Source: Bedellia somnulentella (Eukaryota > Arthropoda > Insecta > Lepidoptera > Bedelliidae). Taken from it: a stretch of 64,000 nt of DNA. The stretch covers positions 11,296,501-11,360,500 of the forward strand of contig OY755197.1 in assembly GCA_963576735.1 (NCBI GenBank), in the 5' to 3' direction. The translations under genes and the position numbers were made by a program. Shown here piece after piece: positions 1 through 8,612 of this stretch. The notes beneath the pieces were generated by a model. The model saw nothing but the letters and a program-made list of their open reading frames with translations, was not told where the DNA came from and did no database searches. Numbering within the stretch: position 1 is the stretch's first letter; each line of letters starts with the position of its first letter.

Positions 1-190
1 CAAACTAAACTATTACATCGCATTGCTACGTTTTGCAGTTTTGAGTACAAGCCCTATGACGTTATACCTTTAAACATATAGTTTATGTATAGTGGTAGTA
101 AAGGTAAAAATTGTTTTGGACATTACGTACTATATGTTTAACGATAAGTAAAACGATAAAAAACCTTGAACAGAAAAAGTAAAGGTTCCA
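1..190. other. AT-rich non-coding sequence
   Basis: No coding frame, RNA gene or repeat that I recognise. It leads directly into a LINE 3' end and may be an older part of that LINE's 3' UTR. Confidence 0.4.
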
Positions 191-325
191 AAGGTTGTCT
201 GGAAGAGATCGCTTTTAGCGATAAGACCGCCGATTGTACCTCATTGTAAACTGTATGATAATTTCTAATGTAAATTTGTGTTTGATGTATAATAAAGAGT
301 TATTCTATTCTATTCTATTCTAAAA
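191..325 (+). repeat. CR1/Jockey-type LINE 3' end with (TTCTA)n tail
   Basis: It contains the small hairpin GATCGCTTTTAGCGATAAG and GACCGCC, then an AATAAAG signal and about five TTCTA units. From memory, this block is a very common 3' UTR of lepidopteran CR1/Jockey-type LINEs. Only the end survives and no reverse-transcriptase frame lies upstream. From 326 to 480 I see nothing. Confidence 0.6.
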
Positions 326-481
326 CAATGAACGGCTCTCCATAAGTGAAAACAAATCGTACCCGCCCATGTAGGGTATCTTTAAATCTATTTATTTTCC
401 ATGTATGAACCCCAAATAGTAAAGAGTTTGTTTCAACCCACTGTCATTTTAGATAAATGAAAGTGACAAATATAAATTAAA

Positions 482-851
482 TAACGACATGATAGTCCAG
501 TGGGTAGAACACCCGCCCGAAAACAGAAGGGCGTGAGTTCCAATCCTGGGACGGGCCTACACCAATTTGTCTTTTCTAAAGTCATATGTGTGGTTAATTT
601 ATCATGGTTGTTAACGGTGAGGGAAAACATCGTGAGGAAACCCACATGGCTGAGTTGAACTTAGTCATGTGACAGTGTATTCGTACAAAAACGGCGATAG
701 GCCTGCCCCCTATCACGTGAGTACACTGTCTAAGCAAAACGTGGGTACCTTCTCTGGAAACTAGATGGCGCTTGCCATGTGAGTTCAGAAGTATTGGTAC
801 CTCTGCCAACACCTTCGGGGATAAACGGCGTGAACGTTTATGTTATGTTAT
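482..851 (+). mobile_element. tRNA-derived SINE, family C (subfamily 1), split by an LTR element
   Basis: The head has an A-box-like stretch near 491 and a B-box-like GTTCCAATCC near 537. The body carries the subfamily-1 block with CTAGATGGCGC. The 3' end has CCTTCGGGGATAAACGGCGTGA and a TTATG tail. The tail is interrupted at 852 by the LTR retrotransposon and resumes at 4630-4638, so the SINE is older than that insertion. Confidence 0.8.
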
Positions 852-1415
852 TGTTACGTACCGGGTTCTTAATTTGATAAATACCAGTCACACTTTCGTG
901 CAATAAGGTGTAATTATATTTATTGACCAATAACGCACTTTACACAACACAACAAACACTATCGATAATTAACTATCGATACTCGCACTAATTAACAACA
1001 CTAATTTACTCCGTTATAGTAACACTGTCCACACCGTTAAGCTTATTTCCGTAATCCGTATATCACTGCACTGTCGTATTTAATTTCTTCGCTCTAGTAT
1101 TTCGCTTGTTCTCGCTTTAGTTCTTCGCACTCGAATAACTCCGTAGCACGCGTTGCTCTTTATATATGCCAAATCTCAAATACGCGAATATTACAGAAAG
1201 TTCTAGTACCACATTCTCGAAAAGTCGATATTCGAGAAACATCTAGTAATTCCTTTTTTTACTTATTAAAATACTAGTAACGCCATCTGTTCTCTAGTAG
1301 TGACACTTCCTTCAGCAACAGATATCATGGCGACTCATTAAATACTAGTAACGCCATCTAGTATAATCTAGTAGTGGCAAATCCTATCTCCTACTTGCGA
1401 ACAGATGTCGTAACA
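852..1415 (-). repeat. 3' LTR of the deleted element (564 bp)
   Basis: Termini are TGTTACG and CGTAACA. It is 78 bp longer than the 486-bp LTR of the intact relative, because U3 carries a second copy of a block containing ACTAGTAACGCCATCT. TATA box, polyadenylation signal and heat-shock-like palindromes are as in the other LTRs. Confidence 0.93.
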
Positions 1416-1431
1416 TTACCCCCTCCTTACA

Positions 1432-2910
1432 TTAATACTCGTCCCGAGTATTATTGCTTCCATGGTACTTCGCAAGTCGATCGATGTGAACTATTTTCGA
1501 AGCCCCTCTAGGTTGGCGTTGAATTCTGTACGTTACATCGTTTATTCTAGTGACCACCTTGTACGGTCCTTCCCACCTATTTTGTAACTTAGGGGACTTC
1601 CCTTTCTGGCGAGTTGGATTGTGTAACCAGACGAGCATACCCTCTTCGAAACGCGGCGTGTTAGCTTTACGGTCATATCTGGTTTTCATCTTTTCACTAG
1701 CATGTAAACCATTTTCACGCACTAGGGAATGTACATCTTGCATTCTTTCCCTCAAATCGCTTACATATTCAGTTACACTCTGCGGCTCATCTGGTGACCC
1801 TCCTGTCAACAAATCTACAGGCAATCGTAGCTCTCTTCCGAAATTGACGAAAGCAGGTGTTTCCTTCGTGCTTTCGTGAACAGCTGACCGGTAAGACAGT
1901 AAAAATAATGGAATGTGTTTGTCCCAGTCCTTCTGATGTTTTTCAACCATCTTCGCCAACTGTCTCTCCAGTGTTTGGTGGAACCTCTCCACCATTCCAT
2001 CTGACTGAGGATGATATGGCGTCGTCCTGGTTTTATGCATTCCAAGTAGTTTGCACACCTCTTGAAATACTTGTGACTCAAAATTTCTTCCCTGGTCAGA
2101 GTGTATCTCCAGGGGCACGCCAAATCGACAGATCACTTCCTCAACCAGTTTTGTAGACTCTGATTGTGGAAACGGTCCAGCCACATCAACGGCAATCCTG
2201 TCCCAGGGAGCTCCCACATTGTACAACCGTAATCCCCCTCTACTCCGGGTCTGCGGACCTTTCACCGCGGCACACGTTGTACATTTCCGGCACCAGTCCT
2301 GTACGTCGTCCCTACAATGAAGCCAGTAAAACTTCGCACGAACCTTCTGCAACGTACGATTTACCCCAAGATGCCCGCCCGAAACACCGTCATGTGTTTC
2401 CCGCAGTACATCTTTAACCTTGGCTCTGGGCACGACCAATTGTAGGTGCTCTTCCTTACCGTTGGGTTTCTCCCACCTCCGGTACAGTAGACCATTGATC
2501 AGAACCAGGCTGTTCCATTGCGCCCAGTAAGCTTTCATACTCACTCCTGTGGACGCTACTTCACTCCAAGCCGGTTGATCGTGTTTTTCCTTCTTCCATT
2601 TCATGATGGGTCTGAGGTTCTCATCTTCTTCTTGGGCCTTCTGCATAGCTTCTGTTTCCCATCCATCCAATGGACAAATTCGAGTCACTTTCACGACCTC
2701 CTCCTTCGACTCTTGCTTCCGGCAATGTTTACAGTCTTGTGAGATGGTCATTGTCGGGGCTTTCTCCTCTCTAGCCAGCACCTGCACCCCGGTCCTGGCT
2801 AATGCTCGTTTCCCTGGACGTTTGCGGCAGGAGCCTCTGCCTGCCTCTTTTCTTCCTTCCTCAGCGGGCAACTTAATCTCAAATGGCCCCTTTTCCCGCA
2901 GCCATAACAA
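1432..2910 (-). CDS. pol: Truncated Pol (integrase part only) of the deleted element
   Basis: A 492-codon open frame with no ATG near its start; it would be reached by -1 frameshifting from gag. The first ~58 codons match the pol start of the intact copy. The frame then jumps over protease, reverse transcriptase and RNase H and resumes upstream of the integrase zinc finger. The zinc-binding H/H and C/C pairs, the first and second catalytic Asp, the Glu and the C-terminal GPY motif are visible. However, 30 residues between the first and second Asp are missing, so the integrase core should not fold normally. Both deletions keep the frame, so no stop was created. I regard it as a non-functional but open remnant. 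Confidence 0.85.
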   Translation of the reverse strand: MLWLREKGPFEIKLPAEEGRKEAGRGSCRKRPGKRALARTGVQVLAREEKAPTMTISQDCKHCRKQESKEEVVKVTRICPLDGWETEAMQKAQEEDENLRPIMKWKKEKHDQPAWSEVASTGVSMKAYWAQWNSLVLINGLLYRRWEKPNGKEEHLQLVVPRAKVKDVLRETHDGVSGGHLGVNRTLQKVRAKFYWLHCRDDVQDWCRKCTTCAAVKGPQTRSRGGLRLYNVGAPWDRIAVDVAGPFPQSESTKLVEEVICRFGVPLEIHSDQGRNFESQVFQEVCKLLGMHKTRTTPYHPQSDGMVERFHQTLERQLAKMVEKHQKDWDKHIPLFLLSYRSAVHESTKETPAFVNFGRELRLPVDLLTGGSPDEPQSVTEYVSDLRERMQDVHSLVRENGLHASEKMKTRYDRKANTPRFEEGMLVWLHNPTRQKGKSPKLQNRWEGPYKVVTRINDVTYRIQRQPRGASKIVHIDRLAKYHGSNNTRDEY

Positions 2911-4040
2911 ATCGGTCCAGTACTCCTTCCGACGGGTGCTTTAATGACCTTGACGTCCTCATTTGCTTCCGCAATCTCACGAAGTCGATGAGTTTGGCGC
3001 GTATCCTGGCGGCAAGCTTCAACTTCTAGAGCGTTCGCCAAGGCATCCTTGAGAGACGTGTGGTGTTGAAGTCTCACCGCTGTTCTCACTTCGATATCTC
3101 TGATGCCGTCGACGAATGCTTGCACCAGGTTCATTTCCACCGTCTTCGGATCTACACTGGGATAGGCCTTGCGGACGAGCTTCTCGATTTCAAGGGCCCA
3201 CTGCTGAAGTCCCTCTCCGGAACGCTGGACCCTATCACGCAGCTGAGCGCGGAACACGTGCTCCAGGTGTCGCTCTCCATAGCGAGACTCCAACGCATCC
3301 AGCAGGTCCTTGAAACCACCACTCGGAGTCGGCAGCGCCTCTATTACTGACAGTGCTTGACCTCGGAGCGCCACCGTCAGTGCAGTCAAACACTGTTCAT
3401 CAGTCCAACCATTGGCAGCCGCAACAGTCTGGAACTGATGTCTATACGCCGACCAGGATGTTGTTCCGTCGTAGGGAGGAACCTTCACACGAGGACCATG
3501 GACAGCTACTACATTCTCACCGGAGACAACCTTGACCGGTCGTGATTCAAGCTGCAGAACCCTTTTCTCCATTCCGCGGAAGTCGGTCTTCATGTCATCG
3601 ATATCTTTCTCAATAGTGGTTACCTGCTCCTTCATCTGCTCTACGTCTTTTTCCACAGTAACCACCCGACCACTGACTTCATTGACCGCAGTGAGAACTT
3701 GTGAGAACTTAGTTTGCTGTTCCTCGCGCAACTCACGAACTTCTTGTTTCACAACACCCTGTACCTCCGAATGTATGTTTTTCACAACATCCTGTATGCT
3801 TTGTTGTGCTTCACGCATGCTTTGAAACATTTCAACTATCATCGCCAAGTCAGTATTAGTTGCGGCCGCCGGCGCCGTTGATGTAGACGGCGCGTTAGTC
3901 ACCGCGGACGTCTCCTCTGGAATGTCACTCCGAGGGTTCGTGACCGATGACCTCATTTCCGACAGCTGTTCACCCTCTGCGGCTTTCTGAGCGCGTGTCT
4001 TCACACCCTCTCTTCCGTCTTCCTTCGGCATAACTGGCAT
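2799..4040 (-). CDS. gag: Gag of the deleted Ty3/gypsy element
   Basis: The frame runs from ATG at 4040 to TAG at 2799-2801, giving 413 residues. The open frame extends 8 codons further upstream without an ATG, through the primer-binding site, so I start at 4040. An acidic, low-complexity N-terminus is followed by a long heptad-rich coiled-coil stretch, a capsid-like region, and one C-terminal zinc knuckle CX2CX4HX4C (CYGCGKRGHLRLSC). It is nearly identical to the Gag at 34609-35904, but has single copies of a 7-residue and an 11-residue unit that are duplicated there. It would form particles and bind RNA, and could package this element if a full Pol came from elsewhere. Confidence 0.92.
   Translation of the reverse strand: MPVMPKEDGREGVKTRAQKAAEGEQLSEMRSSVTNPRSDIPEETSAVTNAPSTSTAPAAATNTDLAMIVEMFQSMREAQQSIQDVVKNIHSEVQGVVKQEVRELREEQQTKFSQVLTAVNEVSGRVVTVEKDVEQMKEQVTTIEKDIDDMKTDFRGMEKRVLQLESRPVKVVSGENVVAVHGPRVKVPPYDGTTSWSAYRHQFQTVAAANGWTDEQCLTALTVALRGQALSVIEALPTPSGGFKDLLDALESRYGERHLEHVFRAQLRDRVQRSGEGLQQWALEIEKLVRKAYPSVDPKTVEMNLVQAFVDGIRDIEVRTAVRLQHHTSLKDALANALEVEACRQDTRQTHRLREIAEANEDVKVIKAPVGRSTGPICYGCGKRGHLRLSCPLRKEEKRQAEAPAANVQGNEH
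2808..2814 (-). promoter_or_regulatory. -1 frameshift heptamer GGGAAAC, gag/pol
   Basis: On the minus strand the gag codons read CAG GGA AAC GAG CAT TAG. This places G GGA AAC in the zero frame 6 nt before the stop, with pol in the -1 frame. The same site and downstream stem are present in the intact copy. Confidence 0.75.
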
Positions 4041-4048
4041 CTTCAAAT

Positions 4049-4063
4049 CCACTTCTGACACCA
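4049..4063 (-). other. Primer-binding site, tRNA-Leu type
   Basis: Two bases inside the 5' LTR the minus strand reads TGGTGTCAGAAGTGG. From memory this is complementary to the 3' end of eukaryotic tRNA-Leu(CAA) including CCA. The intact copy differs at one base. Confidence 0.7.
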
Positions 4064-4065
4064 AT

Positions 4066-4629
4066 TGTTACGTACCGGGTTCTTAATTTGATAAATACCA
4101 GTCACACTTTCGTGCAATAAGGTGTAATTATATTTATTGACCAATAACGCACTTTACACAACACAACAAACACTATCGATAATTAACTATCGATACTCGC
4201 ACTAATTAACAACACTAATTTACTCCGTTATAGTAACACTGTCCACACCGTTAAGCTTATTTCCGTAATCCGTATATCACTGCACTGTCGTATTTAATTT
4301 CTTCGCTCTAGTATTTCGCTTGTTCTCGCTTTAGTTCTTCGCACTCGAATAACTCCGTAGCACGCGTTGCTCTTTATATATGCCAAATCTCAAATACGCG
4401 AATATTACAGAAAGTTCTAGTACCACATTCTCGAAAAGTCGATTTTCGAGAAACATCTAGTAATTCCTTTTTTTACTTATTAAAATACTAGTAACGCCAT
4501 CTGTTCTCTAGTAGTGACACTTCCTTCAGCAACAGATATCATGGCGACTCATTAAATACTAGTAACGCCATCTAGTATAATCTAGTAGTGGCAAATCCTA
4601 TCTCCTACTTGCGAACAGATGTCGTAACA
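4066..4629 (-). repeat. 5' LTR of the deleted element (564 bp)
   Basis: Same length and structure as the LTR at 852-1415, with one visible substitution. In sense orientation it provides the promoter (TATATAAA) for the gag transcript. Confidence 0.93.
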
Positions 4630-4638
4630 TTATGTTAT

Positions 4639-4952
4639 AAATTAAATATACATTATAGATCATAGCAAAAACAACATAAATTGGTTTAAACAAAATATAT
4701 TCAGCAGTGTTTGAGATATTGCACATTTTGTAAAACAGCAAATTTCAATTTGTATCGCTTACAAACACTTCGAACAACAAAGATAAATTGTTTCTAGATT
4801 CCAGCTCCTTAATAATTACATGCTATTTTTAATATAACAATCCGCGGGCGAGCCGACTCGCACTTGACCAATTTTGCAAGTGAACAACCTTGATAGAATT
4901 ATAACGAAACGCCCTGGATTTAACTAGCGAGTATATTGCTTTTTTATGTTTT
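4639..4952. other. AT-rich intronic sequence
   Basis: Nothing recognisable between the remnant SINE tail and the next LINE fragment. It presumably belongs to an ankyrin intron. Confidence 0.4.
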
Positions 4953-4964
4953 GTATATAAATAA

Positions 4965-5245
4965 TGGTTTGGGCACATAGAGAGGATGGAGGACAGTAAA
5001 TTGGTGAAAGAGATATATAGAGCCAATGTTAGTAGAGGACGACCTCGGAGGACACATTTGGATCAAATAGAAAATGTGCTCAAAAAGGCAGGTGTCCGCA
5101 GTATGAAGAATAAAAGAGCATGTATGAAAAGATTGATGGATGTAAACGAAGCCAGAGAGGTTTGCCAGGATCGTACAAGGTGGCGATCGATAGTCTCTGC
5201 CTACCCCAATGGGAACTAACGGCGTGAGAATATGTATGTATGTAT
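4965..5245 (+). mobile_element. LINE family B, 5'-truncated 3' end
   Basis: The frame from 4965 (WFGHIERMEDSKLVKEIY...) to TAA at 5217 encodes the ORF2 C-terminus. It has the HxxRM motif, a GRPRRTHLDQI segment and a final DRTRWRSIVSAYP, typical of the tail of RTE/R4-like reverse transcriptases. A CCCCAATGGG mini-hairpin, GGCGTGAG and an ATGT tail follow. A 12-bp target duplication (GTATATAAATAA, 4953-4964 and 5246-5257) brackets it, so truncation occurred at insertion. This is the longest protein-coding copy of family B here. Confidence 0.85.
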
Positions 5246-5476
5246 GTATATAAATAAATAGAATAAATCTACCTTCAGATTTCGGTGCACCTAGGTGACC
5301 TCATTCAAAATCATCTATCCTTTCTAAATACAAAAAAATATATTACCACTCTTTAATGTATCTTTTACTTATGAGTAAACGTAATTATATTGTTATCAAA
5401 GCAGGTTCAAAAACAGATTGTAAGATTTTATTCTAAATTAAAATTATTGTCTTTTTCTCAAGTAGTTTTCTCTTAC

Positions 5477-5596
5477 CGGCAAGTGATCCTGGTAGGCGCA
5501 GTACAAGCATTTCGCGGCACTATGATTCTGGCTCCACCACGACGTTTTGCTTTCATAGCACCACCACGGGCGTCCACCACGAAGGATACCAGGAAA
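5477..5596 (-). CDS. Ank: Ankyrin exon, start of the ZU5 (spectrin-binding) domain
   Basis: A 120-bp minus-strand exon between acceptor TTTCATTGCAG (right end) and donor GTAAGAG (left end). Continuing the frame of the exon at 6465-6636 it codes about 40 residues including [20 protein letters not shown] and APTRITC. These match the start of the ZU5 domain of animal ankyrins, the module that binds spectrin and ties membrane proteins to the cortical cytoskeleton. It ends in phase 2. The remaining ZU5, UPA and death domains must lie left of the window or far downstream. Base composition is richer in GC than the surroundings, as expected for host coding sequence. I cannot tell which insect ankyrin gene this is. 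Confidence 0.88.
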
Positions 5597-5984
5597 CTGC
5601 AATGAAACACGATATTAAAGTAAAACATAAAAAATGAAAAAGACTTTATAATGTTTTGAAAATCTAGAGGCGAAATTATCTTTGTCCTTTTGACAAGAAC
5701 TGTCGCTCGTTGTACAGTTTCTGCATAAATCTGATCTTACATCTACTTTTATTCTGCAAACTTTAGAAATCTTTTATGACTTTACACCGAAATTTCGACT
5801 TCGTTGTACGGAACATTTTCCATATAAAAACCCCTCAGCATAATCTCTAATTTATATAAACCTCTTTATGGTCCCACAGGAACCATACATTTTATTGAAT
5901 CAAAAACGATTTCTTGGGATGACAAGAAATTTGAGTCTCGTTCTTTTCTGTCATCTAGCCAGCTAGCTTTCGTCCGAAGTGGGA

Positions 5985-6112
5985 AGAATAGAAGAGCACT
6001 TATGAAAAGATTGTTGGATGTAAATGAAGCTAGAGAGGTTTACTACAATCGTACGAAGTAGCGATCGATAGTTCTGCTATCTCAATGGGAACTACTGGCA
6101 TTCGTATATGTA
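5985..6112 (+). mobile_element. LINE family B, old degenerate 3' end
   Basis: Recognisable from AGAGCACTTATGAAAAGATT, GATGTAAATGAAGCTAGAGA and TCAATGGGAACTACTGGC. The coding frame is broken (TAG in place of the TGG codon near 6060) and the tail is decayed. Confidence 0.7.
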
Positions 6113-6146
6113 AGGGTCGTGGCATTATCGTAGATTTGAACATTTC

Positions 6147-6424
6147 ATGAAATGATCGATCATTTCATCATATAGTCACATTTCATGATGTGGGCAACTT
6201 AATTTGACCAAATAATAAATTCGTCAACGTTTAACGATTTTGTCATCCACGCTTGGCCAGATTATAGAAATAGTTAACTTTTTTACTTTTGCCAGTGGCC
6301 GCCATCTTTGTACATAAACAAAGCGTTTTCAGCGCCTCTACCGGTAATTGATGTAATTACTTTACGATATGACCAAATAATGTTAACTATTTCATGAAGA
6401 GGCTGCGCGTTTAGTTGCCCATGT
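6147..6424. other. Possible decayed MITE beside an ankyrin exon
   Basis: It begins with a 22-bp perfect palindrome centred on ATCGAT (6147-6168). A GGGCAACT block near 6189 has its reverse complement AGTTGCCC near 6413, and GACCAAATAAT occurs twice. This could be a foldback element, but the inverted ends are short and no target duplication is clear. Confidence 0.3.
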
Positions 6425-6464
6425 CGAGCACATTATGATATGGACACGACATGTGTATACTCAC

Positions 6465-6636
6465 TGTACATCTTGCGGCTGGCGGTCCAGCGTGTCGGAG
6501 GCGGTGTCGTTGTTGCTGGGGTAGCGGTGGCCGTCCGGCACCGCGTCGTCCAGCGCGCGGCCGCGGGACAGCGTGCCCGCGTCCGACGCCATGTAGCGGT
6601 ACTGCTGCTGCTGTTGGATCGGACACTCTACTTCGC
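6465..6636 (-). CDS. Ank: Ankyrin exon, linker between repeats and ZU5
   Basis: A 172-bp exon between acceptor CCGCAG (right) and donor GTGAGT (left) on the minus strand. Joined to the exon at 8339-8419 it reads ...SDSEDEGGEVECPIQQQQQ..., then a hydrophilic stretch rich in D, S and N ending in DRQPQDV. It joins in frame to the ZU5 exon at 5477-5596. Ankyrins carry a variable, partly disordered linker at this place after a conserved acidic SDSEDEGG motif. The run of five glutamines and the strong GC bias stand out. The exon start is phase 1 and its end is phase 2. Confidence 0.85.
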
Positions 6637-7020
6637 CTGCGGAATCAAACGACAAGGTATTTCAGTACCTGCTTTGCCGTCAAGTGCCGGTTTAGAATGT
6701 CACTACCCTTTCTACCCACAGATGTCGTGGCACTGTACCGGCAAAACATGGGCACTTTGAAAATATCACATGATTTCAAACAGTATAAGTACTTATGCCA
6801 GCTCTTTCGACGGCGTTTGAGCTAGAGATTTAAATAAGATATTATTCTAGAGTAAATTTCTATGAGAGCTTATACATTTAAGTAAACAACACAAATTACG
6901 ACAAACAATTAGTTGCGATCTTGATATCATTAAGTTTACAAGAGATAGTACCTCAGCTGACTCTTCAGGGTTAAAAAGTTTTAATACTGTCTACAGATAC
7001 TTAGGACATTTATTATTACC

Positions 7021-7122
7021 ATCTTTTCCCCAATCAAGTTCAAAATGTGGCTGAGGAATTTCTAATTCCAAAGCTCTGGCTACCCCGTGTGGGGATTTAT
7101 AGCCGTGAGTATGTGTATGTAT
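7021..7122 (+). mobile_element. SINE family A, 3' half
   Basis: It starts in TCTTTTCCCCAATCAAGTTC and ends in GCCGTGAGTATG and an ATGT tail. The wording CCAAAGCTCTGGCTACCCCG places it in the subfamily with the TCATTCCAAAG block. Confidence 0.8.
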
Positions 7123-7436
7123 GTAAATACTTAGGAAAGCGATAAATTGTGTAATAATGTTTTGCATTCCTATAGAAACTATTTTACATCTTCTAATACG
7201 TACTCAGTTTTAATATTTCAATTATTATTCAATGTTATTAAAACAACGTTACGAAACTTTACTACAATCACGAACAGTTAATGTTATCAAATCTTAAAAG
7301 GGGAATTTCCTTCACCAGAAGAAAGTTATGTTATTATTTAGTGTCAGACAGGTATGTTCATAGTAGTCAAAACATATGCTACACCTTTCAAACGAGACTA
7401 AACCTCGTCTCCAGTCAGGTTAGAAAATTTCATGCA

Positions 7437-7880
7437 AACTTGATGGCTCAGTGAGAAGAGCACTGCCTCCAAACTAAAGAGATGGTTTTAAATGTTAGTA
7501 GAGGACGACCACGGAGAACACACTTGGACCAAATTGAGAGTGTGCTCAAAAAGGTTGGCGTCCGAAGTATGAAGAATAAAAGAGCATGTATGAAAAGATT
7601 GATGGATGTAAACGAATCTAGAGATGTTTGTCAGGATCGTATGAAGTGGCAATCAATAGTCTCTACCTGCCCCAATGGGAACTAATGGCGTGAGTATATG
7701 TATGTATGTATGTTTTAAATGCTGGATCAGACCAATATTTCTTTTGTGCTGTCATATGTGTAGCTTATTTTTATAGGTTGTTTACGGTGAGAAATAACAT
7801 CGTGAGGGAACTCACGTAACTAAATTATTCTTCGTGAATTTACTGACCAAGCAAAATGTGGGTACTGGGTACTTTGTACA
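7437..7880 (+). mobile_element. Old SINE family C, split by a LINE B insertion
   Basis: A diverged tRNA-like head (GATGGCTCAGTGAG... to GTTTTAAATG near 7494) is separated from its body (CTGGATCAGACCAATATTTC from 7722, then CATCGTGAGGGAACTCACG) by the LINE fragment at 7495-7711. The break is at the B box. Confidence 0.65.
7495..7711 (+). mobile_element. LINE family B, 5'-truncated 3' end
   Basis: It codes the last ~60 ORF2 residues (GRPRRTHLDQIESVLKKVGV ... WQSIVSTCPNGN, stop at 7683) and ends with GGCGTGAG and ATGT repeats. The 10-bp target duplication is GTTTTAAATG (7485-7494 and 7712-7721). Confidence 0.85.
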
Positions 7881-7931
7881 TAAAATTAATAAAAATGCAG
7901 AAGATGAGCAGCCATATTAGTTACTCAGTTA

Positions 7932-8183
7932 GGGCCGGCGCTGACTGCCGGCATGGCATGGCAAAGGATTTCGGTACAGATATAGCATTTTTAATCTTAT
8001 CACCATGAGTATAGAATTCATTTTGACACAACGATGCCGAGGAAGGCCGCGGTAGGACAGAACGTCGGCATCGTTGTGTCAAAATGAAGTAAAATGAATT
8101 CTATACTCTTGGTAATAAGATTAAAAATGCTATATCTGTACCGAAATCCTTTGCCATGCCATGCCGGCAGTCAGCGCTGGCCC
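7932..8183. mobile_element. Foldback MITE, PIF/Harbinger-like
   Basis: Two long inverted arms (7932-8040 and 8065-8183) around a 24-nt loop pair almost perfectly. The right arm has a ~10-nt insertion. Ends are GGGCC...GGCCC, flanked by TTA on both sides (7929-7931 and 8184-8186). A 3-bp TTA duplication with GGG/CCC ends is what PIF/Harbinger elements leave. No coding capacity. Confidence 0.7.
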
Positions 8184-8338
8184 TTAGGGCATTTACGATG
8201 TTTATTTAACACGATAAAAGGTAAATTGATTTGGCGACGAACAGAATATTTTATCGGAGGCAAAAAAATACTTCGGCGATAATGGTACATTATAAAATTA
8301 ATTATATATATATATAAAAAAAGTGTTTCTTGACTTAC

Positions 8339-8419
8339 CTCCTTCGTCTTCGGAATCGCTCATAAAAGTGTCCTGCATCAACTCGGGCGCCGCCACCCGG
8401 TATTTACCTTCCAGCCCAC
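8339..8419 (-). CDS. Ank: Ankyrin exon ending in the conserved acidic motif
   Basis: An 81-bp exon between acceptor TTTGTCCGCAG (right) and donor GTAAGTC (left) on the minus strand. In the frame required by the next exon it codes LEGKYRVAAPELMQDTFMSD then SEDEG. This is the conserved stretch between the ankyrin repeats and ZU5 in ankyrin family proteins. Both ends are phase 1 and its length is a multiple of three, so it could be skipped without a frame change. The upstream exon must end with one codon base. I found no ankyrin-repeat exon to the right within the window, which implies a very long intron or an alternative promoter. Confidence 0.87.
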
Positions 8420-8612
8420 CTGCGGACAAACAGACATACACTTTTATTTATTGCTTAATATATATAAATATCTCTCAGATAATGGACAGGTAAAATAAAA
8501 TGTGATTCTGATATAAAATAATAAAAATATATGAGTATGACATTTAGTGTATTAACTAAATTATATGCTATTCATAATTTATTAATAATATAGCATAATA
8601 ATAATAATAGCA

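Larger units (their letters stand above)
852..4629 (-). mobile_element. Internally deleted Ty3/gypsy LTR retrotransposon
   Basis: Two 564-bp LTRs (852-1415 and 4066-4629) flank 2650 bp. The insertion is bounded by a 4-bp target duplication TTAT (848-851 and 4630-4633). Compared with the intact relative at 34098-39981, the interior is shorter by 2262 bp. That difference is fully explained by a 2118-bp deletion (all of protease, reverse transcriptase and RNase H), a 90-bp deletion in integrase, and 54 bp of gag tandem repeats present only in the other copy. Both pol deletions keep the frame. Gag, LTRs, primer site and frameshift site are retained, so it could in principle be mobilised in trans. 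The LTRs differ at only one position that I can see (1230 versus 4444), so the insertion is young. Confidence 0.93.

Noticed and set aside
301..325. Independent microsatellite (TTCTA)n
   Set aside because: It follows a LINE polyadenylation signal directly and is best explained as the LINE's tail.
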